Source: Paraburkholderia sp. IMGN_8
GTDB lineage: Bacteria > Pseudomonadota > Gammaproteobacteria > Burkholderiales > Burkholderiaceae
Assembly (NCBI RefSeq): GCF_038050405.1
Contig: NZ_CP150901.1
Span: 1,054,001-1,118,000 of the forward strand
DNA length: 64,000 bases
Reading direction: 5' to 3'
This document shows positions 10,259-19,223 of this stretch, piece after piece (within the stretch, counting starts at the first letter, position 1; each line of letters opens with the position of its first letter). Position numbers and translations under genes: made by a program. The notes under the pieces were generated by a model that searched no databases, was not told the DNA's origin, and saw nothing but the letters and a program-made list of their open reading frames with translations.

Positions 10259-10859
10259 CCGCCGATCCCGCTGGCCCAGCGGCACTATTTTCCCGATCTG
10301 TTGCCTCAGGGCAGCGAGATCGTTCGCGCCGTCGGCAGTACGCCCGACGATCCGTTCAGTCTCATTTATCTGACGCTCATCGCGGCGATCAGCAATGCGG
10401 AAAAGTACGTGTACTTGACCAACGCCTACTTCGTCCCCGACCCGCAACTCGTCAGAGCGCTCGTCGATGCGGCAAAGCGACGTCGACGTCCGGCTGATTC
10501 TGCCCAGCCACTCCGATTCGGCATCCGCGTTTTATGCGGGCCGCTCGCACTACGAAGATCTGCTGGAAGCGGGCGTGAAAATCTACGAGAGACGTGGCGC
10601 CCTGCTGCACGCCAAAACGGCGATCGTGGATGGCGTCTGGTCGTGCGTCGGCTCCAGCAACCTGGATTGGCGCAGCGCGCTGGACAACGATGAGATCAAC
10701 GCCGTTATGCTAGGCCGGACATTCGCACGGCAAATGGAAGCTGCATTTACGGAGGACATGGCGGGATCCGATGAGATCGACGTGGCGAGCTGGAAGCATC
10801 GATCCTTGCTGCTGCGCCTGAAGGAGTGGACCGCCCGATTGTGGGGGCAGCTTCTTTAG
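10259..10859 (+). pseudogene. cls: Cardiolipin synthase remnant (second PLD half, frameshifted)
   Basis: The first part reads HYFPDLLPQGSEIVRAVGS and then YLTNAYFVPDPQLVRALVDA in one frame. At about 10475-10485 (GCAAAGCGACGTCGACGTCC) the frame changes, and VDVRLILPSHSDS continues to the second HKD motif, seen as LLHAKTAIVDGVWSCVGSSN, ending at TAG 10857-10859. This is the C-terminal half of a cardiolipin synthase / phospholipase D-family protein. The N-terminal membrane anchor and first HKD motif are absent, and upstream sequence from 9976 carries nothing recognisable. Both the truncation and the frameshift argue for a dead gene. Confidence 0.8.
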
Positions 10860-10988
10860 CTGCGCAAGGCGCGTTCCTGATCGCGAAGGTCTCTGGGGGA
10901 CTCGGTGCAAAGAATCCTTATGCAATAGGGCTTTTCGGGCTTCTGGCGTAAGTAAGCGTCCGTATCTTGACGCCACCCCTGCAGCGCT

Positions 10989-11684
10989 TCAGGCTACCGC
11001 GCCAAACAAGGCGCCGACACCTGCTGACACGCCCATTGCCAAAGCACTCCAGAAGACCACGCGGATAACGCCGGGGCCGACTTTCGCTCCGCCCGCTTTT
11101 GCGGCCAAACCGCCGAGAATGCCTAGTGAAACCAGAGCAGAGAGGGTTGTAGCAGGGAGCAGCACCGATTCGGGCGCGAGTGCGGCAATCATAGCCGGCA
11201 ACGTGGCGCCCACCGAAAACCTGCAGGCAGAAGCCAACGCGGCTTGCAAAGGTCGGGCGCGGGTGACTTTCGAAATGCCGAGCTCATCTCGCGCATGAGC
11301 ACCAAGTGCGTCGTGCGCCATCAGTTTTTCGGCAACCTGCCTTGCAAGCGGAAAATCGAGCCCACGACGCACGTAGATTGCAGTCAATTCTCGATGCTCG
11401 CGCGGAAAGTCAGCATCGAGTTCGGCCTGCTCTTGGGCCAGGACTGCCTTCTCTGTATCTGCCTGCGAGGAAACAGATACGTATTCTCCAGTCGCCATTG
11501 ACATGGCCCCAGCCACCAGCCCAGCCATCGCCGTGAGCACAATGCTTCCATGAGCGGTGTGTGCTGATGCTACGCCGGTGACAAGGCTCGCCGTCGAGAC
11601 AATGCCATCATTGGCGCCCAGCACAGCGGCGCGCAACCAGCTGATGGATTCGAGACGGTGCCGTTCCTTATGTCGCCCTGGCAT
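10989..11684 (-). CDS. VIT/CCC1-family metal transporter
   Basis: 231 aa from ATG 11684, chosen because GGAGG stands five bases upstream; a further in-frame ATG at 11714 has no such site. The N-terminus carries the family signature LRAAVLGANDGIVSTASLV. Five membrane segments follow the usual VIT layout (about 25-45, 50-70, then 145-230), with the hydrophilic, acidic metal-binding loop (EHRELTAIYVRRGLD and around) between TM2 and TM3. Family members move Fe(II) or Mn(II) across membranes. Monocistronic and divergent from gor, 177 bp apart. Confidence 0.9.
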   Translation of the reverse strand: MPGRHKERHRLESISWLRAAVLGANDGIVSTASLVTGVASAHTAHGSIVLTAMAGLVAGAMSMATGEYVSVSSQADTEKAVLAQEQAELDADFPREHRELTAIYVRRGLDFPLARQVAEKLMAHDALGAHARDELGISKVTRARPLQAALASACRFSVGATLPAMIAALAPESVLLPATTLSALVSLGILGGLAAKAGGAKVGPGVIRVVFWSALAMGVSAGVGALFGAVA

Positions 11685-11860
11685 AATTCCTCCACATTGG
11701 AAACGTTGATGCACTCTCTCATGGCGGGTGGACGCAGGAGCAGCCTGATTGTGTAGCTACGGTAGCGGCGCGTCACTTGGTCGACGGATATTGACATACC
11801 GCCGTGCTCGGGCGACAACAACGTTTTGAATGTCAGCCGATCCCATCACCAAGGATTGCC

Positions 11861-13276
11861 ATGGACTTCGATTACGACTTGTTTGTCATTGGCGCGGGAT
11901 CGGGCGGCATCCGGCTGTCCTGGATGGTCGCCGCCAGCGGTGCCAAAGTGGCGGTCGCGGAGCAAAGCCGCGTTGGCGGAACCTGCGTGATCCGCGGCTG
12001 CGTGCCGAAGAAACTGCTGGTCTACGCGTCCCGCTACGGCGAGGACCTGGTCGATGCCGCCGGTTATGGATGGCAAGTCGAGACGAGAGGCTTTTCGTGG
12101 GAAACGCTGATCGAGCGCAAGAACCGCGAGATCGACCGGCTCAACGCGGCCTACGTCGGGATGCTGGAGAACGCCGGTGTCACGCTCTGCCCAAGCCGCG
12201 CTGTCATTGCCGATCCGCACACCGTGGTGATCGCGCAGGACGGGCGCCGCATTACTGCCCGCCATATCGTTGTCGCGACCGGTGCATGGCCGGCACTGCC
12301 GTCGATTCCGGGCGTCGAGCACGCCATCACGTCGAACGAAGCGCTTGAAATGCGCAAGCTGCCGCGGCGCATCGCCGTGGTCGGCGGTGGCTACATTGCG
12401 GTCGAGTTCGCCGGCATCTTCAATGGGCTCGGCTCGCAGGTCGACTTGCTGTATCGCGGCGAGCAGATCCTGCGCGGGTTCGACGACGACGTGCGGCAGA
12501 TGCTGGCGGACGAGATGGCGAAAAAAGGCATCGCGATCCGGAACCGGACCAGCGTGCTCGCACTTGAGAAGGCGGCCGACGGCACGTTGCACGCGACGCT
12601 CGATTCCGGCGGCCGCGGTGACTATGACGCGGTGCTGTTCGCGACCGGCCGCGCGCCGAACACTGGCGGCCTCGGACTGGAGGCCGCCGGCGTTGCACTC
12701 GATGCCACGGGCGCGGTGGTGGTCGACGCGTTTTCGAGGACCCGCGTCGAGTCGATCCACGCGATCGGAGACGTAACCAACCGGGTGCCGTTGACGCCCG
12801 TCGCGATCAATGAAGGTGCCGCGCTGGCGGCGACGCTGTTCGGCGGACGGCCAACCCCGGCCGATCACGACAATGTGCCATCGGCGGTATTCAGCCAGCC
12901 GGAAGTCGGCACCGTGGGCATGACCGAGGCCGAGGCACGCGCTGCGTTCGGCGAGCTCGACCTGTACAAAACATCATACCGTCCGATGCGCCACGCGCTG
13001 AGCGGTCGCGACGAGCGCTCCTTTATGAAGCTGGTCGTCGAGCGCGCGAGCCAGCGAGTGGTGGGCGCGCACATGGTGGGACGCGATGCGGCCGAAATCA
13101 TCCAGGGCGTCGCGATCGCGGTGAAGATGGGCGCGAGCAAGGCGCAGTTCGACATGACGGTCGGCGTCCACCCGACTTCGGCCGAGGAATTCGTGACGAT
13201 GAGGGACCCGTGGGCGCCGCCCGCTTCGCCAACATGCCCGGTGTCCGGCGATCCGGGGTTACAGACGCCGCGATGA
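11861..13276 (+). CDS. gor: Glutathione-disulfide reductase with altered C-terminus
   Basis: About 471 aa from ATG 11861 (AAGGA upstream). FAD-binding GAGSGG (11-16), redox-active cysteines 42 and 47 in GGTCVIRGCVPKK, NADPH-binding GGGYIAVEFAG, second FAD motif IHAIGDV, and C-terminal active-site His in GVHPTSAEEF. It reduces glutathione disulfide with NADPH in the cytosol. Normal family members end shortly after EEFVTMR. Here the frame runs on through about 20 extra residues because the DNA from about 13228 onward is a decayed Crp-gene end read in another frame. The catalytic dimer interface is intact, so the enzyme is probably functional. Confidence 0.93.
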   Translation: MDFDYDLFVIGAGSGGIRLSWMVAASGAKVAVAEQSRVGGTCVIRGCVPKKLLVYASRYGEDLVDAAGYGWQVETRGFSWETLIERKNREIDRLNAAYVGMLENAGVTLCPSRAVIADPHTVVIAQDGRRITARHIVVATGAWPALPSIPGVEHAITSNEALEMRKLPRRIAVVGGGYIAVEFAGIFNGLGSQVDLLYRGEQILRGFDDDVRQMLADEMAKKGIAIRNRTSVLALEKAADGTLHATLDSGGRGDYDAVLFATGRAPNTGGLGLEAAGVALDATGAVVVDAFSRTRVESIHAIGDVTNRVPLTPVAINEGAALAATLFGGRPTPADHDNVPSAVFSQPEVGTVGMTEAEARAAFGELDLYKTSYRPMRHALSGRDERSFMKLVVERASQRVVGAHMVGRDAAEIIQGVAIAVKMGASKAQFDMTVGVHPTSAEEFVTMRDPWAPPASPTCPVSGDPGLQTPR

Positions 13277-13370
13277 AACTGCAGGATGCCGGACCGATTC
13301 GTCACCATCGCTGCAGCCATATCGCGGCGTAGGAGCGGCTAGGGCTCGACAAGCGCGAGTGCGATGTCTC
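13228..13370 (+). pseudogene. Decayed 3' end of a third Crp-type gene
   Basis: In the frame of ATG 13234 the sequence reads ANMPGVRRSGVTDAAMKLQD then AGPIR, a near copy of the recognition helix of the two intact Crp paralogues of this window (ANMLGVRRAGVTEAAMKLQD). After a garbled stretch and a TAG, similarity resumes as ERLGLDKRECD, matching DRPGLEKRVCE of the intact copies. The effector domain is absent. The gor stop codon lies inside this relic, so recombination or deletion joined the two genes. The rest of 13371-14034 shows no gene. Confidence 0.75.
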
Positions 13371-14034
13371 TGCATGATGGACCCCTCCTGTTCCAAAGAA
13401 TAGGTGTCCACGAAACCGGGTCAACTCCACTTCGTGCTGGCAAACGGCGATCGATGCGTCACGCATCCGTTGCGTTTCTGTTCCGGGAACAGGCGCTCCG
13501 CGTCGCGCGAGCGTCATTCGCGCAACTGCCCGCGCGCGTCGTCCCGTTTCGCTGCGAGGAGTCTGCCGTGGCCACAGCAGGCCCGACCTCAGACCGATAG
13601 CATCAACGCCATCGCGAAACTCGTCCGCACCTTCATTCATCTGCTCCACGACCACCGTGTGGAATCCTGAACAGCGCGCCGACGACCCCAGTAGGGGCGG
13701 AGGTGAGTGTCGACGTTCGGCTATGACTTGTCATTTCGAGTTCTTTACCGAAAGCGGTCACCGTCGGCCAGTCACTGGGTCACTATTCGTCGCATGATTC
13801 GCGTCGCGCCTTGAGCTTCGGCCTGCATGGAACGTGACGACGCGGCGCGCCGCAATCAGAATCGCTATCCGGCTTTTCGGTTTGCGTGCGGGACGCTGCG
13901 ATTGCGAGCGGCGGCACTCAGATCCACGTCACGATGCCGCGCCAGTCGATGCCGACAGGCGAAGCAGACAGCACCGACAGCAAAATCGTCTAAAATTAAT
14001 CTGCTCCGATCCTGATTTGAACAAGGGGAAGATA

Positions 14035-14169
14035 ATGATTCGATTGATTGCATGGATGCTGATTGCTGGTACCGCAGTTCTCGCCGGTTGCAGCACGATG
14101 GCGGGCGTAGGCCAGGACATTTCGAAGGGCGGCCAGGCGATCAAGAATGAGGCACAAGAGCCCAAGTAA
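14035..14169 (+). CDS. Entericidin-family small lipoprotein
   Basis: 44 aa from ATG 14035, preceded by AAGGGGAA (14023-14030). The sequence has a short hydrophobic signal (LIAWMLIAGTAVLAGCS) with the lipobox LAGC, then MAGVGQDISKGGQAIKNEA, the classic entericidin A/B pattern. Such lipoproteins sit in the cell envelope and are linked to stress and starvation. A strong terminator follows (14249-14276), so it is a single-gene transcript. A longer in-frame extension to 13834 has no signal-peptide logic and is not used. Confidence 0.9.
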   Translation: MIRLIAWMLIAGTAVLAGCSTMAGVGQDISKGGQAIKNEAQEPK

Positions 14170-14248
14170 GGGAGCCAGCTGAGGGAGCGCGCCAACGAAG
14201 TCAAGAGCCGAGGTCAACAAGCCCATTCGCTGCCAATCATCGCAGCAG

Positions 14249-14276
14249 ACGCGGCGCCGTGATGGTGCCGCGTTTT
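14249..14276 (+). terminator. Intrinsic terminator after entericidin gene
   Basis: ACGCGGCGCC, loop GTGAT, GGTGCCGCGT (one G-T pair) followed by TTTT. It lies 80 bp after the lipoprotein stop on the same strand. The remaining DNA to 14579 holds nothing recognisable. Confidence 0.75.
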
Positions 14277-14579
14277 CAATTGCGCGCGGTGATCGTCTTA
14301 TTGTGCCGTGAGCTCGATTGCCGACGTATCCGCATCGCCCCCTCGGGGGCAACAAGGATGTGGATGTCGCCTGGCGTAGTGTCGCCGATCCTGCGCTTCC
14401 TTCAACTTCAGTTCACCTGGCTTCCTTCGCATTCAACGGTTCTCGCATAACTTGTAGATGCGGGCATAACGGAGGGGATGATTCAGGCGCCCGCGACGCC
14501 CTCCGCACCGCGGTCTGTCGACGGCGCTTCCCTTTTCGCAAAAAGACCACTCCTCAGTAAGTGGGAGCTGCTGTCATTG

Positions 14580-14738
14580 TTAAATTCGTCCCATTAGCAC
14601 CAGGATGAGCAAGATCACCACAATTACACCGACAATGCCGCTAGGGCCATAGCCCCAGCTCCGACTGTGTGGCCAGCTCGGGAACGCGCCAACGAGAATC
14701 AATATCAAGACAATCAGAAGAATTGTACCTAAGCTCAT
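14580..14738 (-). CDS. DUF3309-family small membrane protein
   Basis: 52 aa. ATG at 14738 is preceded by CGGAGCAAACC. The protein starts MSLGTILLIVLILILVGAFP, has the conserved loop WPHSRSWGYGPSG and a second membrane segment IVGVIVVILLILVLMG. That two-helix layout with the central SWGYGPSG is the hallmark of DUF3309, common in proteobacteria and usually stress-linked; the function is unknown. Confidence 0.9.
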   Translation of the reverse strand: MSLGTILLIVLILILVGAFPSWPHSRSWGYGPSGIVGVIVVILLILVLMGRI

Positions 14739-15445
14739 GGTTTGCTCCGTTTATCAAGCACGAAACGTTTTCCTGCACGAGTATCGCGAGGTTCGCCGGC
14801 GAGTTCGCTCCAACGTTCCACATTCGGGACGTTTGATTCTTGAACTGTTTCCCGTTACTTCAATGACATCCAGATTCATTTCAATCCCCCTTGACCCGTA
14901 ATTCAACTAGCAAAAAAAGCAAAAATACACATCACATATTGTTCGGGTTCCCTCAGACTACTCCGTGCGGTTAGAGGCCTGCGAGCGCGGCAGATCTAAC
15001 GAGTGAGCCATGTCCACACTCGCTTCCATCCGCGGCTCGTTCAGTCTGCCGGCGCAGCGGCGACTTCGCCTCAGAAGGCTTTGCATTAACTCTGCTCCTG
15101 AAGGTCCAGCCCAACCAGGTCCATCAACGCCGAGCCACCGATTCTATTGATAGTGCAGTGCAGCGAAGATACAAACGAGTCCGAATCCTGCAGTCCCCCT
15201 TAACGTGATCGGTCGCTCAGCGGCAAGAACATCCCGCACCCGAGAGGCATGCCGAGGGGGCCTCCGACAAGAGCCAGGCTGTTCGTCGGGCGAAAGTTGG
15301 AAGGAAATCGCCGGCAAGAGACCTCTGCCACGCCGGCCAAGGCTAATGACAGGTTGAGGGGAGCCGTGGCGAAAGAAATGTGGGTTCGCCGTTATCAAAT
15401 CTTCTTAGTGTTGGTCGACCCTTCAATGGGCCAGGTGCCCCCACG
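14739..15445. other. 0.7-kb region without a supportable gene
   Basis: Contains an AT-rich patch (about 14860-14960, with short A runs) upstream of the DUF3309 gene that may carry its promoter. Short open frames such as 15144-15398 on the minus strand have no recognised family and no clear ribosome binding site. Confidence 0.4.
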
Positions 15446-15751
15446 CTACTCGGAGTCTTCGCGCGGCTTGTGCGTCTCACCGCCCACACCCGGGAAAAAA
15501 ACGTTCAACGCGTCCCGGACACCTTCTGCTAGAGTCGCCTCCGCGCCGATAGCCTCCGTTTCGCCAGACCTGGCGGGGTCGGCGCTCAAGCCGCGCCAAT
15601 GAGTGAATACGAGCAAAGGCTTTTCAGTCCATTCACCGCCGCCAAACTTCGCAAAGGTCGTCTCCCCACTCACAAGTTGCACCTCGTACCATCCATCGCG
15701 GACAGGGGTGTATTTGTCCAGCGGAAACCAGTTGGTTGTTTGGATTCCCAT
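15446..15751 (-). CDS. Conserved hypothetical protein with WYEVQL/FTHWRGL motifs
   Basis: 101 aa. GAGGAATTT directly precedes ATG 15751. The first half (WFPLDKYTPVRDGWYEVQLV, then FAKFGGGEWTEKPLLVFTHW) looks like a small beta-rich fold resembling phage and plasmid proteins that begin W-PL-KY-P-xxGWYEV. The C-terminus is charged. No catalytic motif is evident. A further short frame ends 41 bp upstream on the same strand (15792), so the two may be an old operon. Function unknown. Confidence 0.6.
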   Translation of the reverse strand: MGIQTTNWFPLDKYTPVRDGWYEVQLVSGETTFAKFGGGEWTEKPLLVFTHWRGLSADPARSGETEAIGAEATLAEGVRDALNVFFPGVGGETHKPREDSE

Positions 15752-15791
15752 AAATTCCTCGTTGATCTGTCGCTGCCTGTACGTCGAAGTG

Positions 15792-15921
15792 TCAATCCAG
15801 CCAGACTAACCAGTGGTCGATCTCGTCATGCAAATCGCTCCACGCTGTTGGGTGCTCTCGCAGGGCCTCGATCCATTCGAAACGCGCATTCACCGCGCTC
15901 TTCTAACGCCTCCATGTACAT
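15792..15921 (-). pseudogene. Small frameshifted hypothetical gene fragment
   Basis: One minus-strand frame gives ARFEWIEALREHPTAWSDLH then DEIDHWLVWLD and a TGA at 15792-15794. The adjoining upstream similarity-like text (GGPEMYMEALEE) is in a different frame, with the change near 15895-15905. A GTG at 15893 could start a 33-residue product but has no clear ribosome binding site. Probably a decayed small gene upstream of the 101-aa protein. Confidence 0.35.
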
Positions 15922-16009
15922 CTCGGGTCCGCCCATTCCTCTGGCGGGCAATTGCCGATTCCGCGACGCAGCGCGGAAGTTTTCCGGCCCACGACTGAGT
16001 GTTCGCCGC

Positions 16010-16228
16010 TCAAAGCGTGGCTTCAACACGCGTCGGATTCGGATCGATAGATTGATCGTTCACCAGTGGCGCGATGAACGCATGCGCGTTCGATTTGCAG
16101 TCGAGTTGTGCATCCAGAGTGTAGGCGCAGCACAATACTGGAGCGAGCCCCGAGCCTATTGCAGCAAGCACTGTTGGCGTGTTGAGAGCGATCTTGGTCA
16201 TGATTGTGGTGCCGCCGGTACTGTCCAT
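16010..16228 (-). CDS. Possible small hypothetical protein
   Basis: 72 aa. GAGAGGG stands before ATG 16228. It has a hydrophobic stretch (TVLAAIGSGLAPVLCCAYTL) that could be a membrane segment or a poor lipoprotein signal. No family is recognised. The repeat-end motif at 16256-16275 lies directly upstream. Coding status uncertain. Confidence 0.35.
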   Translation of the reverse strand: MDSTGGTTIMTKIALNTPTVLAAIGSGLAPVLCCAYTLDAQLDCKSNAHAFIAPLVNDQSIDPNPTRVEATL

Positions 16229-16255
16229 CGAACCCTCTCATGTCCGGCGGGGGAT

Positions 16256-16275
16256 GTCTGTACGGTAGCGGTCAA
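16256..16275 (-). repeat. Solitary end of dispersed repeat (TTGACCGCTACCGTACAGAC)
   Basis: On the minus strand this is identical over 20 bases to the first 20 bases of the repeat copy starting at 59701 and nearly so to 57345. Here the rest of the repeat body does not follow on the same side; a partial body appears 150 bp away at 16428. Confidence 0.7.
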
Positions 16276-16427
16276 GACCTGTAGCTCAAGTTCCTGCTGC
16301 CGCCTCCTACCGAGGCGTTGTCGGTTGCAGCAATGTGAACCTGGCGCTCTTGATGCAGTTGTTTTTACTGGTCTGAACGCCAGCGTATAGACTTACCACG
16401 TCGTCCGCGGGACGCTGCTATTTCAAC

Positions 16428-16500
16428 CTGCGCATACCAGTGATCTTCGGGTCGCTCTTGCGAGGCGGGCGTTTGCGTACCGCCGGTTGTGGGTGGTCGC
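16428..16500 (+). repeat. Partial copy C of the ~170-bp dispersed repeat
   Basis: Shares CCAGTGATCTTCGGGTCGCT and GCGAGGCGGGCGTTTGCG with the repeat bodies at 57397-57450 and 59755-59805 (CCAGCGATTTTCGGGTCGCT; CGCGAGGCAGGCATTCGCG). It ends 23 bp before the dead kinase gene, the same relative position as copy A to the intact kinase. Confidence 0.7.
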
Positions 16501-16522
16501 CGGGCGCGAAGTGGAGATCAGC

Positions 16523-16957
16523 ATGTCAATTTATTCAACGTCTTTCCGGTGGTCCGTCGGTACTCCCGGCGCTCGCCACGCTGACGACACCGATGGAATT
16601 AATGAACGCCCTCTGAGCCCGACTACCGTCCTTCGCTTCAATGCCTCCCGACCAGCCAGCGGCTACGTCAACGCCCCGCAGATGAAGAATCAGATTGTCG
16701 CGATGGTGGCGCACGAGCTTCGCCGACCGTTGACTCCGCTCCAGATCGCCACCCAGCTCATCCGCAGGTCGCACAGATTGCCCGGCTGGCCGAGGATTTG
16801 ATGGACGCGACGCGGATCGACCGGGACGCGCTTCGTATGACGCAGATATTCGATCTTTTCGTGCAATCCAGCAGAACGATTACGGCGAGCGCCGGCGGTT
16901 TGGGGGTGGGTCTTGCCGTCGTGAAAGCCGTCGCGGAATCGCATGGCGGAACGGCAC
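16523..16957 (+). pseudogene. Dead paralogue of the soluble histidine kinase
   Basis: Retains the HisKA box (NQIVAMVAHELRRPLTPLQI), then loses about 60 bases after LIRRS, changes frame to QIARLAEDLMDATR, loses the ATP-binding N box, and resumes as IFDLFVQSSRTITASAGGLG and VGLAVVKAVAESHGGT, the G-box end. Each block matches the intact kinase at 57529-58344. Sequence stops at about 16957, where a reverse-oriented ABC ATPase begins. Two internal deletions and the abrupt end make it non-functional. Confidence 0.85.
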
Positions 16958-17761
16958 GCTGTCCGCGCTCAGGTGGATCGCTTCTTCCACCTCGCTGTCG
17001 ACGCGCTCGTCAGGCACGGCGCTTTGTCCCATGAAGTCGACGATTTCGCGGTCGGTGATATCGCCGAGAAGCACGCGGTCGACAGCTGTCTTGCCGTCGC
17101 GGATGATGGTGCACACGTCCGCGATCTGCCGAATCTCGCACATCCGGTGAGACACGAAGAGGACGGCGAGTTCGGTGTCCGCTATCAGTTTGCGCAGGAC
17201 GGCAAAGAGGCGCGCCGTCTCTGCTGCGGTGAGGTTGGCAGTCGGCTCGTCGAGCAGCAAAAGCTTCGCGCCGGAACCGAGCGAGCGGGCAATCTCCACG
17301 AGTTGTCGTTCGTGCAGTGTCAGATCGCCTACCAGACGTCCCACCGACTCTCGCGCGAAGTGCGGGTCGATCAGCGACAGTGCTTCGATTGCGAGCGCCT
17401 TCGACGCGCGCTCGCTGTAGGTGCGCATAGCGCGATGCAGGCGCGGCAGCGCGACGTTTTCCGCGACCGAAAGATGCGGCAGCAACGCCAGCTCCTGATT
17501 AACGAGCGCGATCATTCCCGAATCGACAGGCGATGCTGATGAAGCGCCCATTTCGTGTCCATCGAACTCGAGCGTGCCGCTATCCCGCTCATGCTGGCCC
17601 GAGATGATCTTGATGAACGTGGACTTCCCCGCGCCGTTGCCGCCGAGAAATGCATGAACTTCGCCCGGCGCGATGGATAGATCGAATCCCTTCAATACGC
17701 TCGTCGGGCCGAAGCTCTTGACGATCGAACGTGCATGCAGCAAATACGGCTGTTGAGCCAT
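16958..17761 (-). pseudogene. Sugar ABC transporter ATPase truncated after first domain
   Basis: Starts at ATG 17761 (GGAGA upstream): Walker A GGNGAGKST, Q loop, ABC signature LTLHERQLVEIARSL (LSGGQ-like, degenerate as in RbsA/MglA), Walker B LLLLDEPT, switch His in VLFVSHRM. About 265 residues match the first half of a RbsA/MglA-type double ATPase for monosaccharide import. At EEAIHLSADS, the linker before the second ATPase domain, similarity stops where the dead kinase gene abuts. No permease or binding protein is nearby, so it is an orphan fragment. Confidence 0.8.
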
Positions 17762-18210
17762 CGCAAATCTCCATTGAAACGAAATCTGGACGCATGCTGC
17801 GAGCACCTCGTGCCGTGCTCCGACGGCGAGGAGGAGCGCACAATATGTGTCAGGGTGATTCCCTAAGCCGAAAGGAATGTAGCCGGCGTGAAGGCCCTCA
17901 GGGAACCAGCTAGACGTCCCTAAGCATTAGGCGCTCACACTGTGCCGCGTCGACTCGGGCATCGTCGCCACGGTTGATAGATCGTTGCGCCGAACTGAGG
18001 AGGGATTCGGATGGGTCATGTTTTGTCTCCTGCGCGATGCTGCATCGCGCAATGCTTGTATTGGAGCGGGGGTCCTGTCATCCCGCCGCCCCGGCGCAGA
18101 GGAGGCTTGCTTTTTCTATTCGTTTCCACGCCGCTTGGTGTGAGAATGGCAGCGTTGACCATCAGTGAGCAATGCAGTTTTCTTCAACTGCGCCTGAAAA
18201 AAATTTGACT
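17762..18210. other. 449-bp intergenic region upstream of LysR gene
   Basis: No gene supported. It contains CCCTAAG boxes at about 17858 and 17921 (the second followed by CATTAGG), and TTAGGG recurs right after the LysR stop (19105). These short repeats could be sites for the LysR protein, but the evidence is weak. Confidence 0.3.
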
Positions 18211-19107
18211 ATGCGTATTCCACCGCTCAAGGCGATCATTGCCTTCGAATCTATTGCCCGGACGAAAAGCGTAAACCGCGCTGCCGAGGAACTCGGCCTG
18301 ACGGCGTCGGCCGTAAGCCACCAGTTGAGCAATCTCGAATTGATGATCGGTCACCCCTTGTTTCAGCGAACCGGGCGCGGCCTCATCCTGACGCCCACGG
18401 GCGAGCGATATCTGTCGGACGTAACGGGCTCGTTGGCGGACCTAAGCCGGGCAACCGAGCGCGCTTCAAGTCGCAAAGATGTTGACATCCTGCGCGTGCA
18501 TTCAAGCCCGAGCTTTGGGCTCATGTGGCTGCTACCGAGGCTGTCGTCTTTCCAGGAGGCCAACGGAGATGTTCAATTGAACGTCGCGTGTTCATACGAA
18601 GACGTTTCGTTCTCGAACGGCTACTACGACATTGATATCCGGCACGGTTACGGCGGATGGAACAACCTCAAAGTAAAGACTGTGCGCGGAGAATTCATCG
18701 CCCCGCTAGCGTCACCTCGATACCTGGAGCGTCACCCCGTTGCCAACCCCGAAGACTTGCTCAGTCACCGGCTTATTTATTCCGAAACGCCTCTGGTCCA
18801 ATGGCGGCAATGGTTTGGGCGAGTTGGGGTGGCTGGCCAGAGCAAGACGTTTGACTTCTCGTTCGACCGTTCATACATGTCTATCGAGACAGCGGCGCTT
18901 GGTCTCGGAATAGCGCTAGAAAGCACCATGATGGCCTCGCGGAAGATTCGCGACGGCGAACTCGTCCAGGTATTCGACAGCAGCCAGTCAGTGGAAGTTG
19001 CGGCGCATCATCTGGTTTACCCTAGTCAGAACGTCGAACTTCCGAGGGTCGGCAAGTTTCTGTCGTGGATCGAAAATGAGATCGAACGCGGTGCGTCTGG
19101 TTCTTAG
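18211..19107 (+). CDS. LysR-family regulator (GcvA-like)
   Basis: 298 aa from ATG 18211. N-terminal winged helix (LKAIIAFESIARTKSVNRAA and ELGLTASAVSHQLSNLE), a linker helix, and a periplasmic-binding-protein-like effector domain (about 90-290) with the GcvA/AmpR subgroup pattern (IRHGYGGW). It lies 116 bp upstream of, and in the same direction as, the SDR-MFS-transketolase genes, and is the likely controller of that cassette. Confidence 0.9.
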   Translation: MRIPPLKAIIAFESIARTKSVNRAAEELGLTASAVSHQLSNLELMIGHPLFQRTGRGLILTPTGERYLSDVTGSLADLSRATERASSRKDVDILRVHSSPSFGLMWLLPRLSSFQEANGDVQLNVACSYEDVSFSNGYYDIDIRHGYGGWNNLKVKTVRGEFIAPLASPRYLERHPVANPEDLLSHRLIYSETPLVQWRQWFGRVGVAGQSKTFDFSFDRSYMSIETAALGLGIALESTMMASRKIRDGELVQVFDSSQSVEVAAHHLVYPSQNVELPRVGKFLSWIENEIERGASGS

Positions 19108-19223
19108 GGAAAAACGCTAGGACCTGAAAATTTCTCAGCTTCAGTTGAATGAAACTGCGTTGATGCGTAGCCGGGGGACGACGAAACTTCGAGCTACACC
19201 TAGTTCATCAACGGAGACGCGAC

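Noticed and set aside
11846..12868. 340-codon minus-strand frame opposite gor
   Set aside because: Antisense shadow of a complete glutathione reductase with all motifs.
13404..13670. 88-codon plus-strand frame after the Crp relic
   Set aside because: No family, no ribosome site, composition like translated noncoding DNA.
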